From positions 620,001 to 684,000 of the forward strand of contig NZ_JAJLQW010000001.1 of NCBI RefSeq assembly GCF_025548535.1: 64,000 nt of DNA, in the 5' to 3' direction. This stretch comes from Undibacterium sp. Jales W-56 (GTDB lineage Bacteria > Pseudomonadota > Gammaproteobacteria > Burkholderiales > Burkholderiaceae_D). Below the pieces are notes generated by a model, which was not told where the DNA came from, searched no databases, and was given only the letters and a program-made list of their open reading frames with translations. A program made the translations under genes and the position numbers. Shown here piece after piece: positions 15,997-28,810 of this stretch (its first letter is position 1; each line of letters begins with the position of its first letter).

Positions 15997-18276
15997 TTAA
16001 TTCTGTACACCTGAAAAATCTTCATTTGGCGCAGAATTTTTTTCTATGGCATGCGTAATTTTGGTTTCAAGCGAGTTCATCCAGTCCGGTGCTTTCGGAT
16101 CCGATGTCCAGCCGGACATCATGGCATTCACGTTGGCTAAAAGATGCTCGGGTAATTTCAGCGGGCGTGTCTGATCCATCAGGATATCGCTGATGAACTG
16201 AGTGCCGAACAGGCGGGTGATAAAGCGCGAGATAGAAAATTCCGGCAATACCAGACGCACCGTGCCATCAATCGCTGCGGTGAGAAACATCAGCGTGCTG
16301 AAGACCAGCTTGGACAATAAGCCGACGCGGCTATCGATGCCCAGGTCTTGTGCCGTGGCAGAGCCGCACAGATAACGTGTCATCAGAACCGGGAAAGGTT
16401 TGATCAGGCGGAAAGGAAGCACGGCTTCCATGGTATTCATCAAGGCGATTCCCAGACCGGGACGCGGATCCGGCGCACTGGGGTCGGCGCGACCACGGGC
16501 TTGCATTTGCGCGAACATGGCTTCCGCTTGTTCCATAGTCTCTGCCATCAATTCACGTTGTATGCCCAGGATATGGCCAACCACATTCCAGGTATGCAGG
16601 TAGGCGATTTCATCCTCCTGCGACAAACCAAGACCGAGGCGACGCAGACTACGCAGGAATACATAACCGAAAGTCAGCAGGGTATACGCGAGCTCTTCCT
16701 GATTGCATGGCAAGCCATCTTCACCTAAGCGCCAGCCGTGTGCGAACAAGGCCTGGTACATATCGTTCGAGGTTTCGGGCAGAGCGTTCGCGGCCAGCGG
16801 TGGAATGATGCCGGCATCTTTGTCGTTTTGCTCGTCACCTAAAGCGAAGACAAGATCCTCAGGTTTGCCGCGCAAGATCAAATTACGGATCGTCGCGTGG
16901 ATCAGCCGCACTTTGAGAATTTGCGCAATGCCGCTGCCGTCGGGGTTGGTCAACCCACCCTTCATCATGACTGGGAAAATCATCGCCGCGGTCGAGCGTA
17001 TTCTGTATTCCGTATGTTTTTCCAATTGACCGGCGACATGCAACACCGCGGATAAATCGGGGATCACATAACACTCGGGCAGGCTGGAGCAAAACAGCAG
17101 GGTGCACGACAGCATGCCGTAATCAATAAACAGGGTCTCGGCCCGATGAATTTTGGCGAGATCGGCCCAGGCTGGCAGGGTTTTTCCTGTCGTCAGGTAA
17201 GTTTGTAAAGCAGCGGTAATCTCAGGCGGCGTACTGCTATCGACAGGCATCCAGTGCTGGATGCTGGCATTGGTTTGCCATTGTTCAAATTGCCGATTCA
17301 CGATACCGATTTTGCGCCACTGCATCGCGTGAGCGGTGATTTGCGTCGTCGCGTTGGCAGACGGTGTTGCCCAGGGACCGACAATATCGGCTATCGTTGT
17401 ATCGGCTAAAGGATCGGCCTGGTATTGAGATTGATCGAGTTGTGCATCGGTGATTTTACTGATGGGCGCGACACTTACTTCATGAATATTCCACTGCCTC
17501 CAGGCCGCCCAGGCGCATAACAAAGGGATGCCCATGACGAACACCGTCATGCTGCGGATTTCGACCGGATAACCGACCAGCAACTGGAATACCATCGCAC
17601 TTGCATACAGCCCCATCGGCAACAAGGCATCGCGTTTGCTATAGGTATTCCCGACTTGCATTTGAAGATCCTGCGTAGACAGCCGGAAGCTCAATAAGAT
17701 CATCAGTGAGACAAAGACCCAGCCAAAAAAACCTTGTATGGTCTCGCCGAACCACCAGCCATCGGTTTTCGTCATGATCCAGGCTTTGAGTTGGTACACC
17801 ATGTACGGATCCGCACCGAGATCGAAAGCGGTGACCAGCATCGCGGCGAGAAACGACATAAACAGGATATTGGTGTAGCTCGATCTGGTGTCGATCGGAG
17901 TGCGCCACACGATCAGATTGCTGATCACGTAGCAGGAGTAAGTCAACGCAAACCACATCAAAGGAATCACCATAGGTACATCGACGAGTCGCCATCCGAG
18001 CACATCGGTATATACATAGCTGCCAAAAAACCAGCCATGCGATGACCCCATCTGTTCGGCAAACCAGCCGAAGCTGACCGCAATCAGCATAAATTTCAGC
18101 GCGGTTTTTGCGCCCAGTAAATGGCTCGCATTGACCCAGCACATGGCGAACATCAATACGGAACTCGCCACAATCGCCATCGTGGTCTCGCTATGCGTAC
18201 GCCAGGCCATCACGATTAAAAATGCGGAGAAGAGGAGGTAACCGAGAATAGACCAGCGCGTCAGAGGAGATTTCAT
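15997..18276 (-). CDS. Fusion: CruF-like carotenoid membrane domain + MpaB/rubber-oxygenase domain
   Basis: This 759-residue protein has two parts. Residues 1-262 form a polytopic membrane domain resembling the DUF422/CruF carotenoid-biosynthesis family (ASHLLG, FGWFAEQMGSSHGWFFGSYVYTD, DLGADPYMV, WWFGETIQGFFGW). Residues ~320-700 resemble DUF2236, the MpaB/latex-clearing-protein oxygenase domain (WADLAKIHRAETLF, KVRLIHATIRNLI, then YTLLTFGYVFLRSL with HTWNVVGHILG). Family members with this second domain use haem to cleave isoprenoid C=C bonds. The joint protein suggests oxidative work on a membrane isoprenoid or carotenoid, which is inference. No crt genes lie nearby. Confidence 0.75.
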   Translation of the reverse strand: MKSPLTRWSILGYLLFSAFLIVMAWRTHSETTMAIVASSVLMFAMCWVNASHLLGAKTALKFMLIAVSFGWFAEQMGSSHGWFFGSYVYTDVLGWRLVDVPMVIPLMWFALTYSCYVISNLIVWRTPIDTRSSYTNILFMSFLAAMLVTAFDLGADPYMVYQLKAWIMTKTDGWWFGETIQGFFGWVFVSLMILLSFRLSTQDLQMQVGNTYSKRDALLPMGLYASAMVFQLLVGYPVEIRSMTVFVMGIPLLCAWAAWRQWNIHEVSVAPISKITDAQLDQSQYQADPLADTTIADIVGPWATPSANATTQITAHAMQWRKIGIVNRQFEQWQTNASIQHWMPVDSSTPPEITAALQTYLTTGKTLPAWADLAKIHRAETLFIDYGMLSCTLLFCSSLPECYVIPDLSAVLHVAGQLEKHTEYRIRSTAAMIFPVMMKGGLTNPDGSGIAQILKVRLIHATIRNLILRGKPEDLVFALGDEQNDKDAGIIPPLAANALPETSNDMYQALFAHGWRLGEDGLPCNQEELAYTLLTFGYVFLRSLRRLGLGLSQEDEIAYLHTWNVVGHILGIQRELMAETMEQAEAMFAQMQARGRADPSAPDPRPGLGIALMNTMEAVLPFRLIKPFPVLMTRYLCGSATAQDLGIDSRVGLLSKLVFSTLMFLTAAIDGTVRLVLPEFSISRFITRLFGTQFISDILMDQTRPLKLPEHLLANVNAMMSGWTSDPKAPDWMNSLETKITHAIEKNSAPNEDFSGVQN

Positions 18277-18475
18277 AATTGCGTTTGAACGTGAGCGTTG
18301 AGTAGAGGTTGATGTGCGGGTGTCACTGGCTCCGCCGCATTCAGACCGGTTATGTATGTGCTCTTGAAAAGAGACATATTTGCGTTGAGAATCTTACTCT
18401 ATGAATACGGCAATGTGTGAACAATCCGACAGGCGTATCGGGTATGGGCGGACGTAAAATTGCGCCGCGTTGATC

Positions 18476-18515
18476 GTGCTGAATTGTGCTGAATCGTACT
18501 GAATAGCGCTGAAGA
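18476..18515. repeat. Four tandem 10-bp repeats
   Basis: GTGCTGAATT, GTGCTGAATC, GTACTGAATA and GCGCTGAAGA follow one another without gaps. They lie 200 bp upstream of the fusion gene's start and just beyond the groEL terminator. The period of one DNA turn would place all units on one face, as in repeated operator sites. No regulator is identified. Confidence 0.5.
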
Positions 18516-18543
18516 AGTGGCCGCAGGACAGCAACGATACCAA

Positions 18544-18578
18544 TAAAAAAGCCTCACAAAAAATTGTGAGGCTTTTTA
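18544..18578 (-). terminator. Rho-independent terminator of groEL
   Basis: AAAAAGCCTCACAA and TTGTGAGGCTTTTT form a strong stem with T-runs on both sides, 46 bp after the groEL stop. It can act in both directions but naturally ends groESL. Confidence 0.88.
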
Positions 18579-18623
18579 GCAGCGCTATATTGCAACGCTG
18601 AACAGCATGTAATCCTCGCGGAA

Positions 18624-20318
<1,695 letters not shown>

Positions 20319-20609
20319 TTACTTCTGTACGATCGCGAAGACGTCTTCTTCGCGCATCACCAGAACTTCGTTACCGTCAACTTTGACTGCTTGACCAGAA
20401 TATTTGCCAAACAGGACGCGGTCGCCCACTTTGACTTCTAAAGCGCGTACAGAGCCGTTTTCCAGTACTTTGCCGTTACCAACCGCCAGTACTTCACCTT
20501 GATCTGGTTTTTCAGCAGCTGCGTCAGGTAATACGATGCCGGATGCAGTTTTTGTTTCTTGATCCAGACGCTTGACGATAATGCGATCATGCAGGGGACG
20601 AAGGTTCAT
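20319..20609 (-). CDS. groES: Co-chaperonin GroES
   Basis: This 96-residue Hsp10 begins [18 protein letters not shown]. The mobile loop ([18 protein letters not shown]) and the roof/base segment ending DVFAIVQK are typical. It is the first gene of groESL, preceded by an AAGGAG ribosome site 7 bases from the ATG. It caps the GroEL ring in an ATP-dependent manner. Confidence 0.98.
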   Translation of the reverse strand: MNLRPLHDRIIVKRLDQETKTASGIVLPDAAAEKPDQGEVLAVGNGKVLENGSVRALEVKVGDRVLFGKYSGQAVKVDGNEVLVMREEDVFAIVQK

Positions 20610-20742
20610 ACAAACTCCTTTTGATTAGCTATGAATAGCAATGGTTTTACAAAATAATGTGTAGCTATACTCACCATTAAGCTGTGACCTGAGTCTCTGC
20701 CCAATGGCGCTACACCTAAATTCTTATGCGAGTGACGCGCTG

Positions 20743-20769
20743 TTAGCACTCTCTCACAACGAGTGCTAA
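20743..20769 (-). promoter_or_regulatory. CIRCE operator (HrcA site) of groESL
   Basis: TTAGCACTC and GAGTGCTAA form the exact CIRCE inverted repeat with a 9-bp spacer (TCTCACAAC). It lies ~134 bp before the groES start, immediately downstream of the promoter core. HrcA repressor binds this site in the absence of heat stress. Confidence 0.97.
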
Positions 20770-20771
20770 TT

Positions 20772-20798
20772 ATATGGGCGAGGGACGCCTATTTCAAG
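20772..20798 (-). promoter_or_regulatory. Sigma-32-like heat-shock promoter of groESL
   Basis: Read on the minus strand, CTTGAAA is followed after 13 bp by CCCATATAAT, close to the sigma-32 consensus (CTTGAAA and CCCCATnT). The overlapping TATAAT could also serve sigma-70. With the adjacent CIRCE site this gives dual positive and negative heat control. Confidence 0.8.
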
Positions 20799-20799
20799 A

Positions 20800-23554
<2,755 letters not shown>

Positions 23555-23580
23555 GTCAGCGTATTGGTAGAAATTCCTGT

Positions 23581-23621
23581 GTGAAAAAAATCCCGCTCTT
23601 TTTAGAGCGGGATTTTTTTAT
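23581..23621 (+). terminator. Terminator of the M4 protease gene
   Basis: ATCCCGCTCT and AGAGCGGGAT form a perfect 10-bp stem with a T4 loop, flanked by A7 and T7 runs, 35 bp after the protease stop. It may serve both strands. Confidence 0.92.
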
Positions 23622-23638
23622 GGACGTATCGGCACAAA

Positions 23639-23800
23639 TAAGGACTGACGCAGAACGACAAGCTGCTTACCGCCATGTACATCGAAACCGCATACTGGAT
23701 GCGACTTTCCGAGGCATTTCGTGCCAACAGGCGCATCCAGCTTGCGGGTTCGTTTTAATATCAGCACCCCATGAAGCCTTTCCTCTCCTAGTTTTTATCC
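23639..23800 (-). repeat. Decayed copy of the ~205-bp dispersed repeat
   Basis: The segment runs parallel to the copy at 46016: GGACTGACGCAGAACGACAA, then GCTGCTTACC, the block GCATTTCGTGCCAACAGGCG and CTTGCGGGTTCG. The distal third with the CACAGAGACACGG motif is missing or scrambled. The end near TTTTTATCCC is a guess. It fills the gap between the protease terminator and the iorB-like gene. Confidence 0.65.
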
Positions 23801-23809
23801 CTATCAGCT

Positions 23810-26074
23810 TTATGCCAGTTTGAACGGCAATTCACGCAAGCGTTGTCCCGTTACTCTGGCAATCGCATTGGCAAAAGCCGGCGCTAACGCCGGTAAGCCC
23901 GGCTCACCCATGCCGGTAGGCGCATCGGCGCTTGGTACGATATGCACGCTGATTTTCGGCATATCGGTAATCCGCGGCACGACAAAATCGCCGAAATTGC
24001 TTTGCTCGACCATGCCGTCTTTCAACGTGATGGCAGCGCCCGGCAGGCACATTGATAAGCCCATCAATGCGCCGCCCTGGACTTGCGCTTCGATACTCTT
24101 AGGATTGACCGCCAGATTGCAGTGGATGCCGGCTGTCACGCTATGCAGCTTCGGTACGCCATCTTTGACCGAGGCTTCAACCACATACGCGACCACGGAT
24201 TGAAAAGACTCGTGCACGGCGACGCCCCAGGCGTGACCTTTGGCTAAAGTTTTTTTGCCATAACCAGATTGTGCGACCGCTAGTTGCAAAGCGGCTTTAT
24301 GACGCGGATGCTGGTCGCCCATCAGACTCAGGCGATACGCCACCGGATCTTGCTTGGTCGTTGTGGCGATCTCGTCGAGCAAAGTCTCCATCACAAATGC
24401 GGTATGGGTAGAGCCGACGCTGCGCCACCACAATACCGGCACATTGACCTTGGGATGATGGACCGACAGGCGCATAGGGATTTCGTACGGTTCCCTCATG
24501 CCTTCCAACGCAGTGGCATCAATCCCGTCCTTGACCATCATTGCTTCGAATGGGGTGCCTGCCAGAATCGATTGCCCGACGACGACATGATCCCAGCCTG
24601 CGATCCGGCCTTGGTCATCGAAGCCGATGTGCGCGCGATGCACGTGCATAGGGCGGTAGTAACCGCCTTTGACGTCATCCTCACGGCTCCATAATGTGCG
24701 GACTGGTGCGGTCAATCCGGCTGTCTTGGCGGCTTTGGCAACGGTGCATGCTTCGACCACAAAATCGCTGGTCGGTACTGCGCGGCGCCCGAATCCGCCA
24801 CCCGCCATCTGGGTATTCATCTTGACGTTTTGCGGCGGAATGCCTAATGTTTTTGAGGCCGCCAAACCATCGAGCCCCGGCATTTGCGTGCCTACCCACA
24901 GTTCTGCTTTATCGCCATTGATCGCCACCGTGCAATTCAGCGGCTCCATCGGCGTGTGGGCTAAAAACGGGAAGACGAATTCGGCATCGATCTGATGCGG
25001 CGCGGCGGCTAGTTTTGACATGTCGTCGTTGTATTTCAGCTTGCCGGTTTGCTTGGCCAGGTCTTTGTAATTCGCCAATAATTGCGCGCTATCCACCTTA
25101 TCGACTGCCGCGTTATCCCATTGAATTTTCAATGCATCGCGCCCCTGCTTGGCTGGCCAGTAGCCATCGGCAATCACTGCAATGCCCTCGCCGCCGCGAT
25201 CGACCGGAATGCGGACGACTGCTTTAACTCCGCGAATGGCTTTGGCTGCGCTGTCATCGACACTGGCGATCTTGCCGCCAAAAACCGGAGGATGGGCAAC
25301 CACCGCTGTCAGCATGCCCGGCAGATGCGTATCGATACCGTATTGCTGCGAACCGGTGGACTTTGCCCTGGCATCGAGGCGGCCGGTGGGCTTGCCGATC
25401 AGGCGGAAATTCTTGGGATCCTTGAGTAGGATTTTTTCTGGTACCGGCTGGCTCATGGCGGCTTCTGCCAATTCGCCGTAAGTCAATTTCTTGCCGCCAG
25501 GGCCGATCACTACGCCATTTTGCGTCTGCAGAGCGCTGGCTTCCACACCCCATTGTTTGGCCGCCGCAGCGATCAGCATGGCGCGCGTGCGCGCACCTAA
25601 CTCGCGGTATTGGGTGTACGAATTTTTGATGGAACTGGAGCCACCGGTCAGATGAATCCCAAACACCGGATCGACATACGCGGGATTGCTGTCGCCGTGC
25701 ACGCTCTTGACTTTGCTCCAGTCGGCGTCGAGTTCTTCTGCCAGGATCAGCGGCAAGCCAGTCTGCACACCTTGTCCAAAGTCGAGCCGGTTGATCGTGA
25801 CCGTGGTTGTGCCGTCTTTATCAATCCGGACAAAGGCGGAAGGTTGCTGGGTAGGTTTCAGTTCGCTGGATTTGGCGGCAGATGCGTCCTGAGTATTCTG
25901 AGCGTTACCGATCAGAGGATAGACGCCAAGCGCAAAGCCGCCGATCGTTGCGACTTTTAAAAAACGGCGGCGCGGCAATTCAGCCTGGGCGCCGATCGAA
26001 TTTTTTGCGCCGGTCTCTTGCTCGAACAAAGCTTGCAGATGTTTCGGTAATTCATTGCGGATATCAAAATGCAT
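23810..26074 (-). CDS. Isoquinoline 1-oxidoreductase-type molybdopterin subunit (IorB-like)
   Basis: This 754-residue protein belongs to the xanthine dehydrogenase family. A twin-arginine signal (PRRRFLKVATIGGFALG) sits about 40 residues in, which fits periplasmic export by Tat. Molybdopterin segments such as GFGRRAVPTSDFVVEA and the C-terminal GMGEPGLPALAPAFANAI (Mo-active-site Glu region) are present. It would hydroxylate an N-heterocycle or aldehyde, with the 2Fe-2S subunit next door taking electrons. I chose the ATG at 26074 over an upstream one because AGGAG lies 8 bases before it. It starts 14 bp after the small subunit gene. Confidence 0.88.
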   Translation of the reverse strand: MHFDIRNELPKHLQALFEQETGAKNSIGAQAELPRRRFLKVATIGGFALGVYPLIGNAQNTQDASAAKSSELKPTQQPSAFVRIDKDGTTTVTINRLDFGQGVQTGLPLILAEELDADWSKVKSVHGDSNPAYVDPVFGIHLTGGSSSIKNSYTQYRELGARTRAMLIAAAAKQWGVEASALQTQNGVVIGPGGKKLTYGELAEAAMSQPVPEKILLKDPKNFRLIGKPTGRLDARAKSTGSQQYGIDTHLPGMLTAVVAHPPVFGGKIASVDDSAAKAIRGVKAVVRIPVDRGGEGIAVIADGYWPAKQGRDALKIQWDNAAVDKVDSAQLLANYKDLAKQTGKLKYNDDMSKLAAAPHQIDAEFVFPFLAHTPMEPLNCTVAINGDKAELWVGTQMPGLDGLAASKTLGIPPQNVKMNTQMAGGGFGRRAVPTSDFVVEACTVAKAAKTAGLTAPVRTLWSREDDVKGGYYRPMHVHRAHIGFDDQGRIAGWDHVVVGQSILAGTPFEAMMVKDGIDATALEGMREPYEIPMRLSVHHPKVNVPVLWWRSVGSTHTAFVMETLLDEIATTTKQDPVAYRLSLMGDQHPRHKAALQLAVAQSGYGKKTLAKGHAWGVAVHESFQSVVAYVVEASVKDGVPKLHSVTAGIHCNLAVNPKSIEAQVQGGALMGLSMCLPGAAITLKDGMVEQSNFGDFVVPRITDMPKISVHIVPSADAPTGMGEPGLPALAPAFANAIARVTGQRLRELPFKLA

Positions 26075-26088
26075 GATGGTCTCCTGGT

Positions 26089-26547
26089 TCAGGCAAGGTG
26101 GCTGGCGGCATCGTGAATCGCAGCGCGGATACGGACATAGGTTCCGCAACGGCAGATATTGCCTGCCATTGCGGCATCGATATCGGCGTCACTCGGTTTC
26201 TTGTTCGATTTCAGCAATGCAGCGGCACTCATGATTTGCCCGCTCTGACAATAGCCGCATTGCGCAACGTCGTGCTTGATCCAGGCGTCTTGCACTGCTT
26301 TTCCTACCTTGTCGCCGGCCATGGCTTCGATGGTGGTGATCTTTTGCCCTGCCACCGCAGAAATCGGGGTGACGCAAGAACGGGTTGCCTGACCATTCAC
26401 ATGGACGGTACAGGCGCCGCATAAGGCCTGGCCGCAGCCAAACTTGGTGCCAGTCAAACCCAGCGAATCACGTAACGCCCACAGGACTGGCGTATTCGGA
26501 TCGGTATCGAGAGTATGTACTTTGTTGTTGATGTTGAGAGAGGTCAT
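26089..26547 (-). CDS. 2Fe-2S subunit of the Ior-type hydroxylase (IorA-like)
   Basis: This 152-residue ferredoxin-like protein has both clusters of the family. The plant-type cluster is [15 protein letters not shown] with a distal Cys (RSCVTP). The helical-domain cluster is [10 protein letters not shown] plus [13 protein letters not shown]. It passes electrons from the molybdenum centre to an acceptor, often a cytochrome c in these two-subunit enzymes. It is the first gene of the pair, upstream of the large subunit. No MoCo maturation gene (xdhC-like) is adjacent. Confidence 0.9.
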   Translation of the reverse strand: MTSLNINNKVHTLDTDPNTPVLWALRDSLGLTGTKFGCGQALCGACTVHVNGQATRSCVTPISAVAGQKITTIEAMAGDKVGKAVQDAWIKHDVAQCGYCQSGQIMSAAALLKSNKKPSDADIDAAMAGNICRCGTYVRIRAAIHDAASHLA

Positions 26548-27012
26548 GCTTGCATCTCCATTCGGTTGGTGTCAGGGAGTCGTGCTGAGGTGACGCTAGC
26601 TGAGCTACGGTGCGTCGTTGATGAATCGACAGCTATTCTGAGCTAGTTTGGAATTTTTTGCTGACGTTGCCTGGCAATGCGATAGGGCGAGATATAGATA
26701 GCCGGGCCTTGAACTCAAACAGTCCTTAAACTTATCCTGTTAATTTGTAACAAATCAAGACTTCGGTAAGCAGGTTTGAGCAATTTCCGTACGCCTTCAG
26801 GATGACATCGATATTTTGCCGGGCAATGCCAGATGCGGGAGGGAGTAGATATGCCGGCGTTTTTACTTGAATCCGCGTGACATCTACTTACAAAGTGTGG
26901 ATAGGCATCCCGCCGCAATTTATCTATTGTTTCAACATGTGAGAACCAATTGTCAGACACAGACAAATACAGAGAATTTTTAAACAATAACCCATCGCGA
27001 TGGAGGTAAGCC
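26548..27012. other. Divergent intergenic region between iorA-like and DUF1800 genes
   Basis: About 465 bp with no convincing gene. It must hold two outward promoters. A 12-bp palindrome CCATCGCGATGG (26992-27003) overlaps the GGAGG ribosome site of the DUF1800 gene and could mask it in mRNA, which is inference. No other repeat is obvious. Confidence 0.5.
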
Positions 27013-28800
27013 ATGTCAGAGAACACGAGTTTGCTGGACAGATCTAATTTGAGCGAATTAGCCGATCCGCCAAATGCAGTACACGCTGATGAGGATGCCA
27101 AGGGGCGTTTATCCAGCGCGACTATTGCCAGTAGTGTTCTGTCGGGTTTGGCGCTGAGTGCTTGCGGCGGTTCTGGCGGCGTCGCGTCAACCGCGCCTAA
27201 TGCTAGCGGTACTGACCCAGGTTTGCCAGCACCGCCAGTCAGCAGTCCTCCAAGTCCGCCGCCGTTGGCCAGCATTTCGTCTGCACAAGCCTCACGCTTT
27301 TTAGCGCAGGCTTCTATGGGGGCGACCCGGGCGCAAATTGCGCGCGTGCAGCAGCTCGGCTACGAGGGCTGGTTGAATGAACAATTCGCCTTACCTTCAT
27401 CGACCAGTCGCTTTGACTGGCTGGTGTCGAACGGCTATAACGCCGATATCAACCGCAACTCAGAAGCCGGCTTCGATGCTGTCGCATGGTTTAAATTGAT
27501 TGCCTCACCTGATACCTTGCGACAGCGCATTACATTTGCCCTGTCCGAAATTACAGTCGCTGCGATTGATGGCTTGATCGGCGGTGGCTGGAGAGCGTTT
27601 TCAGCCGCCGCTTACCTGGATTTATTGGAGGCGAATGCCTTCGGCAATTATCGGACTTTGCTGCAGCAGGTTTCCACCAGTGCACCTATGGGGCAATATC
27701 TGACCTTTCGCGGTAATGTGAAATACAACCCGGTCACTGGCGCGCTACCCGATGAAAATTACGCACGTGAAGTCATGCAGTTGTTCAGCATAGGCTTGCT
27801 GCAATTGAATCTCGATGGAAGCAATAAGTTGGCCAATGGCGTCGCGATCGAATCGTATTCTCTGGACGATATCACCGGTTTGGCCAGGGTATTTACCGGA
27901 TGGGATTTTGATCTGGATAGTTTGAAACTGACCACGCCGGATTTTCTGCGTCGTCCCATGGTGCAAATACCTAGCCGCCATGAACTCGGTGCCAAAACCT
28001 TCCTGGGCATGACCATCCCGGCCGGTACCAACGGGGTGGATAGTCTCAAGATGGCGCTCGACGGCATTTTTTCACATCCGAATGTCGCGCCTTTTATCAG
28101 CCGGCAATTGATACAGCGTCTGGTATGCAGCAATCCTAGTCCTGCTTATATACAAAGAGTTGCCAGCACCTTTGGCAATGACGGCACTGGCGTTAAAGGC
28201 AATTTGAAAGCAGTGATCAAGGCAATTTTGCTCGATAGCGAGGCGCGCGACGATGCACGGATTAGCGATCCGAATTTTGGAAAATTGCGCGAGCCGATTT
28301 TACGATTCACTGCTTGGGCAAGAGCGTTCAATGCAAATTCGCCGAGTGGCGCATGGGGCATAGGCAATACATCTGACCCTGGTACCCGCCTCGGTCAAAG
28401 TCCTTTGCGCTCACCCTCGGTATTCAATTTTTTTCGCCCGGGTTATGTGCCGCCAAATACGGTGATTGCGAATGCCTCATTGGTCGCGCCGGAGTTTCAA
28501 ATCACTAATGAATCGACCGTGATTGGCTATGTCAATTTCATGCAGCGCGCCGTCAGTGTCGGAATCGGCGATGTGGCTGCCGACTATAGCAGCTTGTTAT
28601 CGCTGGCAGATAATGCGCAGGCGCTGGTCGATGAGTTGAATTTGATTTTGGCCGCCAGCCAGCTCAGTAGCACGACAGTTGGCTTGATACGCAATGCCAT
28701 CAACAGCATGCCGAGCGGCACACTCGCGGCGCGGAATAATCGTATTTTTTCTGCCTTGACGATGGTCATGGCAGCCCCGGAATTTATCGTTCAAAAATAA
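27013..28800 (+). CDS. DUF1800 family protein, probable lipoprotein
   Basis: This 595-residue protein has the DUF1800 pattern: ASRFLAQASMGATRAQIARVQQLGYEGWLNEQF, PDTLRQRITFALSEITV, ENYAREVMQLFSIGLLQLN, LARVFTGWDFD, PSVFNFFRPGY. The N-terminus is unusual. About 32 polar residues precede a hydrophobic stretch ending in the lipobox LALSAC, followed by a Gly/Ser/Pro-rich linker. This suggests an exported lipoprotein with a long n-region. Function is unknown. Genes of this family are regularly paired with DUF1501 genes, as here (10 bp apart). Confidence 0.85.
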   Translation: MSENTSLLDRSNLSELADPPNAVHADEDAKGRLSSATIASSVLSGLALSACGGSGGVASTAPNASGTDPGLPAPPVSSPPSPPPLASISSAQASRFLAQASMGATRAQIARVQQLGYEGWLNEQFALPSSTSRFDWLVSNGYNADINRNSEAGFDAVAWFKLIASPDTLRQRITFALSEITVAAIDGLIGGGWRAFSAAAYLDLLEANAFGNYRTLLQQVSTSAPMGQYLTFRGNVKYNPVTGALPDENYAREVMQLFSIGLLQLNLDGSNKLANGVAIESYSLDDITGLARVFTGWDFDLDSLKLTTPDFLRRPMVQIPSRHELGAKTFLGMTIPAGTNGVDSLKMALDGIFSHPNVAPFISRQLIQRLVCSNPSPAYIQRVASTFGNDGTGVKGNLKAVIKAILLDSEARDDARISDPNFGKLREPILRFTAWARAFNANSPSGAWGIGNTSDPGTRLGQSPLRSPSVFNFFRPGYVPPNTVIANASLVAPEFQITNESTVIGYVNFMQRAVSVGIGDVAADYSSLLSLADNAQALVDELNLILAASQLSSTTVGLIRNAINSMPSGTLAARNNRIFSALTMVMAAPEFIVQK

Positions 28801-28810
28801 AGGAAGCATC

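Noticed and set aside
26715..27275. Minus-strand 186-codon frame opposite the DUF1800 start
   Set aside because: It overlaps the 5' end of a well-supported gene and its composition mirrors the Pro/Gly linker read in antisense.
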